The position numbers and the translations under genes were made by a program. Below, in pieces: positions 1 through 7,649 of a stretch of DNA of 42,171 bases. Each line of letters starts with the position of its first letter. The stretch's first letter is position 1. The notes under the pieces were generated by a model that did no database searches, had not been told where the DNA came from, and was given only the letters and a program-made list of their open reading frames with translations. The stretch is from Vibrio crassostreae 9ZC13. Lineage in GTDB: Bacteria; Pseudomonadota; Gammaproteobacteria; Enterobacterales; Vibrionaceae. The stretch spans positions 411,492-453,662 of the forward strand of contig NZ_AJYZ02000019.1 in the NCBI RefSeq assembly GCF_000272045.2, given 5' to 3'.

Positions 1-649
1 CAACGTTACCAACCCAACTGTTAATCGCTTTGTCGCCAAGTACTGGGTAAAGCAGAGTGCGAGGCTTAAGAGGAAGGCCTTTGTCGTAATGCAAGTGCAT
101 TAACACGATGGAAGACAAACCACCTAAGATTGCCCATGCAAGGAAACCCCAGTGCATGAAAGATTGTGATAGAGCATTGAACGCCATCGCTTGAGGATCT
201 GCGTTGCCATACAGTGGCGGAGCTGAAACAAAGTGAGCGATAGGCTCTGCGGCTGCCCAGAACACACCACCGCCGGCTAGCAGCGTACATAGGACGATAG
301 ACATCCATTTAAAGGTGGTCATTTCAGGTAGGGCAAGCGTTCCTAAGCGAACGTGGCCGGTGCGACCTAGTGCAAGCACTAAACCGATAATGAAGTTGAG
401 AAGTAGTAGGACTTGCCAGAAAGCACCGAACCACTTAGTTGAATAACTAAAGCCGATGTTTACAAGTTCGGACAACACGGAGGTGTTGGTGAAGGCTAGG
501 ATGACAAAGAGGGTTAAAAAACTGCCACTAAGCCAAAAGACTGGGTTTCCGAGTTCCAGTTTTTCACCCAAAGATTGAGCTTTATTGAAATCGATAGAAG
601 TAGATTCTGCGTTGATGTTTTCGTTGGCGACTTGCGTCAAGTTGGACAT
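1..649 (-). CDS. BCCT-family transporter (N-terminal part, gene cut by window edge)
   Basis: The minus strand encodes about 216 residues from an ATG at 649 and runs off the left edge without a stop. After a polar N-terminus of about 40 residues the protein alternates hydrophobic helices, and it contains the stretch MHWGFLAWAILGG. That matches the His-Trp-Gly aromatic helix typical of betaine/choline/carnitine transporters. By family knowledge these are sodium- or proton-coupled inner-membrane carriers for osmoprotectants or quaternary amines; the substrate cannot be told from this fragment. A GAAGAA stretch sits just upstream of the start as a modest ribosome binding site. A candidate CRP box and a TACATA -10 element lie upstream, so expression may respond to cAMP. 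The gene is divergent from the chitinase gene. Confidence 0.8.
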   Translation of the reverse strand, partial: MSNLTQVANENINAESTSIDFNKAQSLGEKLELGNPVFWLSGSFLTLFVILAFTNTSVLSELVNIGFSYSTKWFGAFWQVLLLLNFIIGLVLALGRTGHVRLGTLALPEMTTFKWMSIVLCTLLAGGGVFWAAAEPIAHFVSAPPLYGNADPQAMAFNALSQSFMHWGFLAWAILGGLSSIVLMHLHYDKGLPLKPRTLLYPVLGDKAINSWVGNV

Positions 650-681
650 TATTTCTTCGCTATATTTGGCTCTTTCGAGCC

Positions 682-727
682 TATGTATTTCTCCCACACT
701 TGCATTGGAAATGTGAGGTTCGTCAAA
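682..727 (-). promoter_or_regulatory. Candidate CRP-dependent promoter of the BCCT gene
   Basis: At 712-727 the plus strand reads TGTGA-N6-TCAAA, preceded by AAA, matching nine of ten core CRP positions. On the minus strand a TACATA -10 hexamer lies at 682-687. The predicted start near 675 would place the CRP site centre at about -44, close to class II geometry. The arrangement points at the BCCT gene. This is a pattern match only. Confidence 0.42.
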
Positions 728-1057
728 AAAATCCGCGATACTACCACAATTGTTAAGAAAAAGTGGGCAAATTTAGAAAAGAAATCAGTTCTACGGCGAA
801 ATCAATCCCTTTTGGTTAGTTTTAAAACGAAATTTCAGAACGAACAAATAAAGCAGATATGAATAGAGTTTTGTAATTAAGGATACGAATTAGGCGATAT
901 TTTTTAGCGTACCGAAATAAATTTAATATTAGTTGTTCGTGCAAAATAAGTGTCGACTCATTGCATGCTATAAACAAATTAATGCGAGTCATTTTATAAA
1001 TATCGAATATTTTAGGTGTTAAATTGGCACTGTTACCTACAGTTGTTTTGCGAAGAG

Positions 1058-1088
1058 ATTTAAGTGATGAGAAATATGACACTTAAAT
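1058..1088. promoter_or_regulatory. Inverted repeat upstream of the chitinase gene
   Basis: Perfect 9-bp arms ATTTAAGTG (1058-1066) and CACTTAAAT (1080-1088) are separated by 13 bp and end 37 bp before the chitinase ATG. The site could be an operator or an mRNA leader hairpin. No T-tract follows, so it is not a terminator. Confidence 0.4.
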
Positions 1089-1125
1089 TAAGCATCTTGA
1101 AACAATAACTTAAGGGACAGCTAAC

Positions 1126-4100
1126 ATGCACCTAAACCAAGGAAGAGTGGCCAAGAAGGTTTTTACACTCAGTACTCTCACCGCGTCATGCTTAATGGCG
1201 TTCAACAGCTACGCGGCTGTGGATTGTTCAACGTTAGAAGCGTGGGATTCCGCCACGGTGTACACCGGTGGTGATCAGGTTTCACATGACGGCAGCGCGT
1301 ACTCAGCGAATTACTGGAATCAAAATAACAACCCGAGCCAATTTGAGGGTGACTATGCACAATGGAAAAAGATTGATGTGTGTAGTGGTGGCGGTACGCC
1401 AAATGAAGTACCAACGGCTTCATTAACGGCACCCTCTGCTTCTGACGTGATTACTGAAGGCGATAATGTTGTATTGAGTGCAACAGCACTAGATTCTGAT
1501 GGCAGTGTGGCTTCGGTTGAGTTCTTTGTTGATGGCGCATCTGTTGCGGTAGTCACAGCGGCACCTTTCGAAGCGACTTGGGCTGCAACGTCGGGTAATC
1601 ATCAGGTTTCTGTTGTTGCAACGGATAATGAAGGCGCAGCAAGTGTTGCAAGTGCGGTTTCTGTTTCTGTTGATTCAGCACAACCAGGGAATGAAGCACC
1701 GACAGTTTCAGTTGCACTTTCAGTGACATCTGTTGATGTTGGTGGTGTAGTCACACTGACAGCAACGGCAGCAGATAGCGATGGCACGGTTGATAAGGTT
1801 GATTTCTACGTAGCGGGTGCTCTTGTGGGCACTGCTGCAACGAGCCCTTACACGTTAGATTACACAACAACTCAAGCGGGTTCTTTAGCGGTTTACGCGA
1901 AAGCAACAGACGACCAAGGTGCGACTGCAGATTCTGCGTTGGCATCTTTGACCGTGAACGGCGCTCCAACAGTGAGCACATGTCGCCCTGATGGCTTATA
2001 TCAAACTCAAGGTGTCGATGTTCCTTACTGTACAATTTACGATGATGAAGGCCGTGAGAAAATGGGCGCAGACCATCCCCGTCGTGTCATTGGTTACTTC
2101 ACAAGTTGGCGTGCAGGGGATGACCCACAAGCTGCTTACCTAGTAAATGATATTCCTTGGGAACAACTCACACACATTAACTACGCTTTCGTGAGCATCG
2201 GTTCAGATGGCAAAGTAAACGTCGGTGATGTAAACGATCCAAATAACGCAGCGGTTGGTAAAGAGTGGCCGGGTGTGGAAGTTGATCCGGCATTAGGCTT
2301 CAAAGGTCACTTCGGTGCATTAGCGACAGCGAAGAAAAAACACGGCGTGAAAACGTTAATCTCAATCGGTGGTTGGGCTGAAACAGGTGGTCACTTCGCG
2401 ACTGATGGCAGCCGCGTGGCTGATGGTGGTTTCTACACCATGACGACCAATGCTGATGGTTCTATCAACCATCAAGGTATCGAAACATTCGCGACTTCAG
2501 CGGTCGAAATGCTGCGTAAGTACCAGTTCGATGGTCTAGATATCGATTACGAATACCCAACTTCTATGGCTGGCGCAGGTAACCCATACGACAAAGACTT
2601 CATGGAGCCGCGTCGTCAATACCTGTGGGCGTCGTACCAAGTGTTGATGAAAGTGCTACGTGAGAAGCTCGATGCGGCGTCTGCGCAAGATGGCAATCAC
2701 TACATGTTAACGATCGCAGCGCCTTCTTCTGGTTACCTATTACGCGGTATGGAAACATTCGATGTAACCAAGTACCTCGATTACGTAAACATCATGTCTT
2801 ACGACCTTCACGGTGCGTGGAACGATCACGTAGGTCATAACGCAGCCTTGTTTGATACGGGTAAAGATTCAGAGCTAGCGCAGTGGAACGTATACGACAC
2901 GGCGGCTTACGGTGGTATTGGTTATCTGAACACGGATTGGGCTTACCATTACTTCCGTGGTTCTATGCCAGCAGGCCGTATTAACATCGGTGTGCCTTAC
3001 TACACTCGTGGTTGGCAAGGCGTAACGGGTGGTGAGAATGGTCTTTGGGGCCGAGCAGCACTGCCAAACCAATCTGAATGTTCAGCGGGTACGGGTGAAG
3101 GCGAGAAAAACAACTGTGGCCATGGCGCTATTGGTATCGACAACATGTGGCACGATACCGATCCAAAAGGTAACGAAATGGGCGCAGGTTCTAACCCTAT
3201 GTGGCACGCGAAGAACCTAGAGAAGGGTATTTGGGGCTCTTACGCTGAAGCTTACAAGCTTGATCCTGTGAATGATCCTTCAGATGTTCTAACGGGCACT
3301 TACACGAGAAACTACGACAGTGTGGCGGTTGCCCCTTGGTTGTGGAACGCAGAGAAGGGCGTATTCCTTTCAACAGAAGATAAACAGTCTATCGACGTGA
3401 AAGCGGACTACGTTATCGACAAAGAGATCGGCGGCATTATGTTCTGGGAACTAGCAGGGGATTATAACTGTTATGTTCTCGATGCGAATGGCAACCGAAG
3501 CTCTATCGATACGACTGAGCAAGCGTGTAACAGCGGTAACGGTGAGTTCCACATGGGTAACACCATGACGAAAGCTATCTACGATAAGTTTAAGTCTGCA
3601 ACACCATATGGAAACAAAGTAGCGACGGGTGCTATTCCAACAGAAGCGCTAGATATCGCGGTATCGGTTGGTGGCTTCAAAGTCGGTGACCAAAACTACC
3701 CAATCAACCCTAAGATCACGTTCACGAACAACACAGGGCAAGCTCTTCCGGGTGGAACTGAGTTCCAATTCGATATCCCAGTATCTGCACCTGATAACGC
3801 GAAAGATCAATCGGGTGGTGGTTTGACCGTGATTGCTTCAGGTCATACTCGCGCGGATAACATCGGTGGACTAGATGGAACCATGCACCGAGTGGCGTTT
3901 ACGTTGCCGACATGGGAAGAGCTTCCTGCTGGCGGTGTGTATGAGTTAGACATGGTGTATTACTTGCCAATTTCTGGCCCTGCTAACTACGCGGTGAATG
4001 TCGGTGGCGTTGATTACGCGTTTAGCTTCGAGCAGCCAGATCTACCATTAGGTGATATCAGTTCAGGTGGCGGTAACCCTGGCGATGGTGGCACCAATCC

Positions 4101-4284
4101 AGGTACATGTGATACGGCAGGTTTAGCGGTTTACCCAGACTTACCTCAGAAAGATTGGGCAGGTAACCCAAGCCATGCAAACACAGGAGACCAAGTGGTT
4201 CACAACGGTAGTGTTTACCAAGCAAACTGGTGGACAAGTTCTGAACCGGGTAGCGATGGTAGCTGGACTCAAGTTTGTTCATAG
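1126..4284 (+). CDS. Secreted multidomain GH18 chitinase (chitodextrinase-like)
   Basis: This 1052-residue enzyme hydrolyses chitin or chitin oligosaccharides. A signal peptide ends near residue 30 (NSYA-AVD). Residues 33-86 form a CBM5/12 chitin-binding module with the Cys-Trp-Tyr-Trp pattern. Two bacterial Ig-like repeats follow (about 95-182 and 189-277), each with a DSDG motif. The GH18 barrel spans about 319-830 with the catalytic DGLDIDYE at 469-476; Glu476 is the predicted acid. A beta-rich C-terminal module, a Gly-rich linker and a second CBM5/12 module (about 1002-1052) end the protein. Length and architecture resemble the periplasmic chitodextrinase EndoI of V. furnissii (about 1046 residues) and its V. 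cholerae counterpart, but an extracellular endochitinase role is also possible. The ATG has AAGGGACAG upstream. A strong terminator follows. Confidence 0.93.
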   Translation: MHLNQGRVAKKVFTLSTLTASCLMAFNSYAAVDCSTLEAWDSATVYTGGDQVSHDGSAYSANYWNQNNNPSQFEGDYAQWKKIDVCSGGGTPNEVPTASLTAPSASDVITEGDNVVLSATALDSDGSVASVEFFVDGASVAVVTAAPFEATWAATSGNHQVSVVATDNEGAASVASAVSVSVDSAQPGNEAPTVSVALSVTSVDVGGVVTLTATAADSDGTVDKVDFYVAGALVGTAATSPYTLDYTTTQAGSLAVYAKATDDQGATADSALASLTVNGAPTVSTCRPDGLYQTQGVDVPYCTIYDDEGREKMGADHPRRVIGYFTSWRAGDDPQAAYLVNDIPWEQLTHINYAFVSIGSDGKVNVGDVNDPNNAAVGKEWPGVEVDPALGFKGHFGALATAKKKHGVKTLISIGGWAETGGHFATDGSRVADGGFYTMTTNADGSINHQGIETFATSAVEMLRKYQFDGLDIDYEYPTSMAGAGNPYDKDFMEPRRQYLWASYQVLMKVLREKLDAASAQDGNHYMLTIAAPSSGYLLRGMETFDVTKYLDYVNIMSYDLHGAWNDHVGHNAALFDTGKDSELAQWNVYDTAAYGGIGYLNTDWAYHYFRGSMPAGRINIGVPYYTRGWQGVTGGENGLWGRAALPNQSECSAGTGEGEKNNCGHGAIGIDNMWHDTDPKGNEMGAGSNPMWHAKNLEKGIWGSYAEAYKLDPVNDPSDVLTGTYTRNYDSVAVAPWLWNAEKGVFLSTEDKQSIDVKADYVIDKEIGGIMFWELAGDYNCYVLDANGNRSSIDTTEQACNSGNGEFHMGNTMTKAIYDKFKSATPYGNKVATGAIPTEALDIAVSVGGFKVGDQNYPINPKITFTNNTGQALPGGTEFQFDIPVSAPDNAKDQSGGGLTVIASGHTRADNIGGLDGTMHRVAFTLPTWEELPAGGVYELDMVYYLPISGPANYAVNVGGVDYAFSFEQPDLPLGDISSGGGNPGDGGTNPGTCDTAGLAVYPDLPQKDWAGNPSHANTGDQVVHNGSVYQANWWTSSEPGSDGSWTQVCS

Positions 4285-4356
4285 TATTGATTTGTTGATA
4301 GAGGTGAGAGCTTTCTATCCCCACCTCCTTAAACAAACCACTTAACGTAGAGTCAA

Positions 4357-4387
4357 ACGCCGAACTCAATCCTGTTCGGCGTTTTTT
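4357..4387 (+). terminator. Rho-independent terminator of the chitinase gene
   Basis: A perfect 9-bp stem (ACGCCGAAC, 4357-4365, with GTTCGGCGT, 4374-4382) and an 8-nt loop are followed by a run of six T. Confidence 0.85.
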
Positions 4388-4475
4388 ATTCATGGTCTTA
4401 CTATGTTTTACGCCCGCTATGTCCGAACGGTGAAAAAGTAGAAGGTAGTGAGCGTGTAGAGGAATAACAGATATA

Positions 4476-4511
4476 AAAAAGCCCAAATAGATCGCTCTAT
4501 TTGGGCTTTTT
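4476..4511. terminator. Bidirectional terminator
   Basis: A perfect 15-bp stem (4476-4490 with 4497-4511) has a 6-nt loop. The A-rich left side and T-rich right side let it work on both strands. It most likely ends the small membrane-protein gene on the minus strand and backs up the chitinase terminator. Confidence 0.8.
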
Positions 4512-4540
4512 CAGAATTATTTGAAAGGCTAATCGTTAAT

Positions 4541-4795
4541 TTAAGCTTTCGCTGCTTTCATCGCTTCCGTTTTTTTTTCCTTTTGCATTTTTGCAAGGAA
4601 GTAGATGTTTACACAAGCGATAAAGCCGTTGGTGGCTGCAACTGGCCATGCGTCAATCATGATGCCGTATGCTGTGAAGAGTGCACAGCCAATAAAGTTA
4701 AGGACACGCAGACGAACGATATCTTTCATTGTTAATGAAATTGCGACCATAATAGACGCAGCGTAACCTAAAATTTCAACCATATTGAATTCCAT
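4541..4795 (-). CDS. Small YgjV/SemiSWEET-like inner-membrane protein
   Basis: The 84-residue product has three hydrophobic helices (about 6-23, 30-49 and 52-68) and a lysine-rich cytoplasmic tail (KMQKEKKTEAMKAAKA). The sequence resembles the first half of YgjV-type inner-membrane proteins and, more loosely, half-size SWEET sugar transporters, which work as dimers of three-helix units. Function is not established by the sequence. The first ATG (4795) has GAGGG at good spacing; a second ATG at 4783 (MVEILGYA) is a possible alternative start. The gene stands alone, with the bidirectional terminator just after its stop. Confidence 0.75.
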   Translation of the reverse strand: MEFNMVEILGYAASIMVAISLTMKDIVRLRVLNFIGCALFTAYGIMIDAWPVAATNGFIACVNIYFLAKMQKEKKTEAMKAAKA

Positions 4796-5063
4796 TGTTT
4801 GACCCTCTTAAATTTGCCGATACTTTGTCGGTACCAATTCTTCTCTTCATGAGATGATTGAGGAAGCTCCGTGCCTCGAATGGTCTGGTTTTGTTTAACG
4901 GGGAGAACTATACCAACTCTGTTTTTGTGATTAAACCCCCAAAACAGACAGAGGTGAAGGTTAGCGATTACGCAAACGTTTAATGACCTTTCTATTAACA
5001 TAATTACTATTTATGTTGGAGGTTGAATTGATAGTTATTCTTATATAGGTAAGGAAGCCTCGA

Positions 5064-5651
5064 ATGATAAAACGATCCATTTGTGCAACAAAAAGCATAA
5101 AAAAAGCAGCACTATTGGCTTTGATGGCTATTGGGCTGACCGCATGCTCTACGCAAGAAATACCACCCACACACAATTATGGTGTGGTCACTAGCGGTGA
5201 CTTTGGTTTCATGAAACACGGCGTGATGACGTACTCCTGGCACCCTGAGTCAGAAAAGGTTTACCTTTCTCAAAAATACGATGAAACCGTGGTAACCGAT
5301 TTAGTGCGTGATTCGATTCAAGAACAGCTCTCAAGTAAAGGTTATCAGTTAAAGCAGGATGGTGTCGGTGATGTTGTTGTAGGCTTTGGATTAGCGGAAG
5401 AATCGGAACTTAACGATGAGTCTATCTTCGATGCGATTAAGCTATCTACTGGTGTGCCATTTTACGATGGTGAAGGTAAAGTCGCGGAGAAAGGGTCGTT
5501 GTACATTGCGTTTTTCGTACCTAACTCAGAGGTCGTACAATGGCAAGCATTAGCACAGTCTGGCATCCAACCTGATTTAGAGCCAAGCGAGAGCAAACAG
5601 CGTATTACTGGCTTTGTTGAAATGTTATTTAGACGCATGCCTGAGCGATAG
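5064..5651 (+). CDS. DUF4136-type outer-membrane lipoprotein
   Basis: The 195-residue product begins with a basic, hydrophobic signal sequence and a lipobox LTAC; Cys28 would be lipidated. The mature part has the pattern of DUF4136 lipoproteins: an N-terminal TYSWHPE strand, a segment of the type VRDSIQEQLSSKGY, then a VVVGFGLA strand and a C-terminal helix. Serine after Cys28 predicts sorting to the outer membrane. The molecular role of this family is unknown. It stands alone between a minus-strand gene and dacA, with about 180 bp to dacA, so it is probably transcribed by itself. Confidence 0.8.
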   Translation: MIKRSICATKSIKKAALLALMAIGLTACSTQEIPPTHNYGVVTSGDFGFMKHGVMTYSWHPESEKVYLSQKYDETVVTDLVRDSIQEQLSSKGYQLKQDGVGDVVVGFGLAEESELNDESIFDAIKLSTGVPFYDGEGKVAEKGSLYIAFFVPNSEVVQWQALAQSGIQPDLEPSESKQRITGFVEMLFRRMPER

Positions 5652-5726
5652 CATTAGGCGTTGAATGCATTCGTGGAGTAAATATTAGTTGTGGAAAATA
5701 TGGTCAGATCGCAGATTATACTTTTT

Positions 5727-5750
5727 TATTTGTAACGAATGGTACAAATA
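5727..5750. promoter_or_regulatory. Inverted repeat upstream of dacA
   Basis: Perfect 8-bp arms TATTTGTA and TACAAATA are separated by 8 bp, about 80 bp before the dacA start and 45 bp upstream of a TATACT -10 candidate (5795-5800). The geometry suits a dimeric regulator. I cannot assign one; it does not fit the TyrR box spacing. Confidence 0.4.
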
Positions 5751-5829
5751 CGTAAAGCAAAGTAAAGTTCGCGCTTCTTTTGCTAGCATTTGTCTATACT
5801 GCTCAAAACGTTAACTTAGGTTTGATTCA

Positions 5830-7014
5830 ATGAAACTGTTTTCCAAATACTCTCTCCCTCTATTAAGTATATTCATTGTAAGTAACGCCGCGATGGTAAG
5901 TAATGCAGCTATCGCAGCACCTTCTATAGTACCAAGCCCACCTAGCCTAGGCGCAAAAGGGTATGTGTTAATTGATTTTAATTCTGGTGATGTGCTGGTA
6001 GAAAAAAACGCACATACGAAGTTAAACCCAGCAAGCTTGACCAAACTGATGACCAGTTATGTGGCAGGTCAAGAGATGAAGCGAGGCAACATCTCTGCTG
6101 ATGATCAGGTACGAATCAGTGAGAACGCGTGGGCGAAGAACTTCCCAGACTCTTCAAAAATGTTCATCGAAGTAAACACCGATGTAGCAATGATGGATCT
6201 TTATCGTGGCTTGATTATTCAATCCGGTAATGATGCTAGCGTTGCGATTGCAGAGCATGTTGCAGGCTCACAAGATGCATTCGTTGACCTGATGAACTCT
6301 TGGGCTACCTCTCTGAAGCTAGAAAACACCCATTTTGCCAATGCACATGGTTTGGATGCAGACGACCTCTATTCGACTCCTTACGATATCGCGTTACTCG
6401 GTCGTGCCATTATTCGTGATTTACCGGATGTGTATGGCTTATACAGCGAACGCTCTTTCAGTTACAACGGCATCACTCAACATAACCGTAATGGCTTGTT
6501 GCGTGATAGAAGCTTAACCGTTGATGGCATGAAAACGGGCTACACCTCTGGTGCTGGCTACAGTTTGGCGAGTTCAGCGACACAAGGTGAGATGAGACTT
6601 ATCGCGGTTGTGATGGGCGCATCAAGCGTTAAGAGCCGTGAATCAGACAGCAAACAGCTGTTGAGCTACGGTTTCCGTTTCTTCGATACACTAAACCCGC
6701 ATAAAGGCGGCGATCAAGTGGCTGAAGAGAAGGTATGGTTTGGTGAGCAAGACACATTGAAATTAGGTGTGGCAGAAGACACGTTCATTACGTTGCCTAA
6801 GTCAGACAGTAAAAAGCTGACTGCATCTATCGAGCTTAACTCTGAACTGAAAGCGCCAATTGCAGAAGGTCAAACTCTAGGTGTGGTTCATTACACCGTT
6901 GATGGCGAAGATGTTCAAACTCAGCCTTTGATCGCGCTTGAAGCGGTTGAACAGGGCGGTTTGTTCAAACGTTTAATAGACTACGTTAAGCTGTTCTTCG
7001 CGAGCCTGTTCTAA
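5830..7014 (+). CDS. dacA: D-alanyl-D-alanine carboxypeptidase (PBP5/6 type)
   Basis: The 394-residue low-molecular-mass penicillin-binding protein trims the terminal D-Ala from peptidoglycan pentapeptides in the periplasm. All three penicilloyl-serine transferase motifs are present: SLTK (Ser69-Lys72), SGN (132-134) and KTG (235-237). A signal peptide of about 29 residues precedes the domain. After it comes the beta-rich PBP5 C-terminal domain, then an amphipathic tail (FKRLIDYVKLFFASLF) that anchors the enzyme to the inner membrane. Length fits the family (about 390-400). Part of the signal peptide is duplicated at DNA level (5878-5913). The dacA and dacC paralogues cannot be separated by sequence alone, so the symbol is the general one. 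Confidence 0.92.
   Translation: MKLFSKYSLPLLSIFIVSNAAMVSNAAIAAPSIVPSPPSLGAKGYVLIDFNSGDVLVEKNAHTKLNPASLTKLMTSYVAGQEMKRGNISADDQVRISENAWAKNFPDSSKMFIEVNTDVAMMDLYRGLIIQSGNDASVAIAEHVAGSQDAFVDLMNSWATSLKLENTHFANAHGLDADDLYSTPYDIALLGRAIIRDLPDVYGLYSERSFSYNGITQHNRNGLLRDRSLTVDGMKTGYTSGAGYSLASSATQGEMRLIAVVMGASSVKSRESDSKQLLSYGFRFFDTLNPHKGGDQVAEEKVWFGEQDTLKLGVAEDTFITLPKSDSKKLTASIELNSELKAPIAEGQTLGVVHYTVDGEDVQTQPLIALEAVEQGGLFKRLIDYVKLFFASLF
5878..5913 (+). repeat. Imperfect 18-bp tandem duplication in the dacA signal peptide
   Basis: Two adjacent 18-bp units (5878-5895 and 5896-5913) match at 14 of 18 positions and encode VSNAAM and VSNAAI. The duplication lengthens the hydrophobic and cleavage region of the signal peptide. 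The mismatches are mainly at third codon positions, so it is not very recent. Confidence 0.6.
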
Positions 7015-7059
7015 ATAGAGCCTGTGGCGATAAGCCGCGCTGAAAAGTCGAAATATTAT

Positions 7060-7093
7060 GGGTGTTGTGAGTGAATCACAGCGCCCTTTGTTA
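7060..7093 (+). terminator. Probable terminator of dacA
   Basis: An 11-bp stem including two G-U pairs (7060-7070 with 7076-7086) and a 5-nt loop are followed by TTTGTTATTT, 45 bp after the dacA stop. Confidence 0.55.
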
Positions 7094-7189
7094 TTTCTAC
7101 ATCAATGAAAACGCCGCGCCGCACTATCTTTATTAGCCGTAGCGGGCGGTTTCGATTACTATACGCAAAATTTAGCAGTGTAGTCACTT

Positions 7190-7483
7190 ATGACGATAGA
7201 TATAAAGAACGTAACCGAACCCGAAGTAACCTGTGCAAATTGTCAGGCATGCTGTTGTCGTTTAGAGGTTATGATCATCACAGATACGGGCGTACCTGAA
7301 GAGCACATCGCTTATGATGAATGGGGCGGTGAAACCATGAAGCGCTTAGACGACGGCTGGTGTTCTGCGGTAGATAGAGAAACACTGATGTGTACTATCT
7401 ACGAAAACCGACCATGGATCTGTCGCGAGTTCGAAATGGGCTCTTTCGAATGTGTTGACCAGCGCAAAGATGTGATGGGCTAG
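7190..7483 (+). CDS. YkgJ-family cysteine-cluster protein
   Basis: The 97-residue cytoplasmic protein has the signature CxxCxxCC (Cys15, 18, 21, 22) followed by single cysteines near 58, 68, 78 and 87, including CTIYENRPWICREF. This spacing defines the YkgJ/UPF0153 group, thought to bind a zinc ion or Fe-S cluster. The biochemical role is unknown. The protein is short but complete for the compact Vibrio form. It lies about 100 bp beyond the dacA terminator and is probably an independent unit. Confidence 0.82.
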   Translation: MTIDIKNVTEPEVTCANCQACCCRLEVMIITDTGVPEEHIAYDEWGGETMKRLDDGWCSAVDRETLMCTIYENRPWICREFEMGSFECVDQRKDVMG

Positions 7484-7649
7484 GCGTCTGCAGTATTGAA
7501 CTCAGTAACTAAAGTACGCTAATGAACTGTGATAATCACATTAAAATTAAATATCAGGGTTCTATACCTTAAGCAGTTGTAGAACCTTGATGCGTTTTAT
7601 GAGATCAAATATTGAGTGAGATAAGAGTCTTAGCTCGATAAGTTAGAGT

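Larger units (their letters stand above)
650..1125. other. Intergenic region between divergent BCCT and chitinase genes
   Basis: These 476 bp are AT-rich and hold no gene I can support. The left third carries the BCCT promoter candidate. The right end carries a 9-bp inverted repeat and the chitinase ribosome binding site (AAGGGACAG, 1112-1120). An open frame of 86 codons on the minus strand (822-1082) has no ribosome binding site and a composition typical of noncoding AT-rich DNA. Confidence 0.6.

Noticed and set aside
575..862. 95-codon plus-strand frame overlapping the start of the BCCT gene
   Set aside because: It is antisense to the clear BCCT N-terminus and has no ribosome binding site or recognisable product.
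822..1082. 86-codon open frame on the minus strand upstream of the chitinase gene
   Set aside because: No ribosome binding site, AT-rich low-information composition, and it covers the promoter region of the chitinase gene.
7528..7540. Palindrome TGTGATAATCACA taken at first as a CRP site
   Set aside because: The spacer between half-sites is 3 bp, not 6, and no gene starts nearby in a suitable direction; it lies after the YkgJ-type gene and after the pseudouridine synthase stop.
7556..7588. Hairpin AGGGTTCTA / TAGAACCTT after the YkgJ-type gene
   Set aside because: A 15-nt loop and no proper T-run make it weak as a terminator; I did not list it as one.
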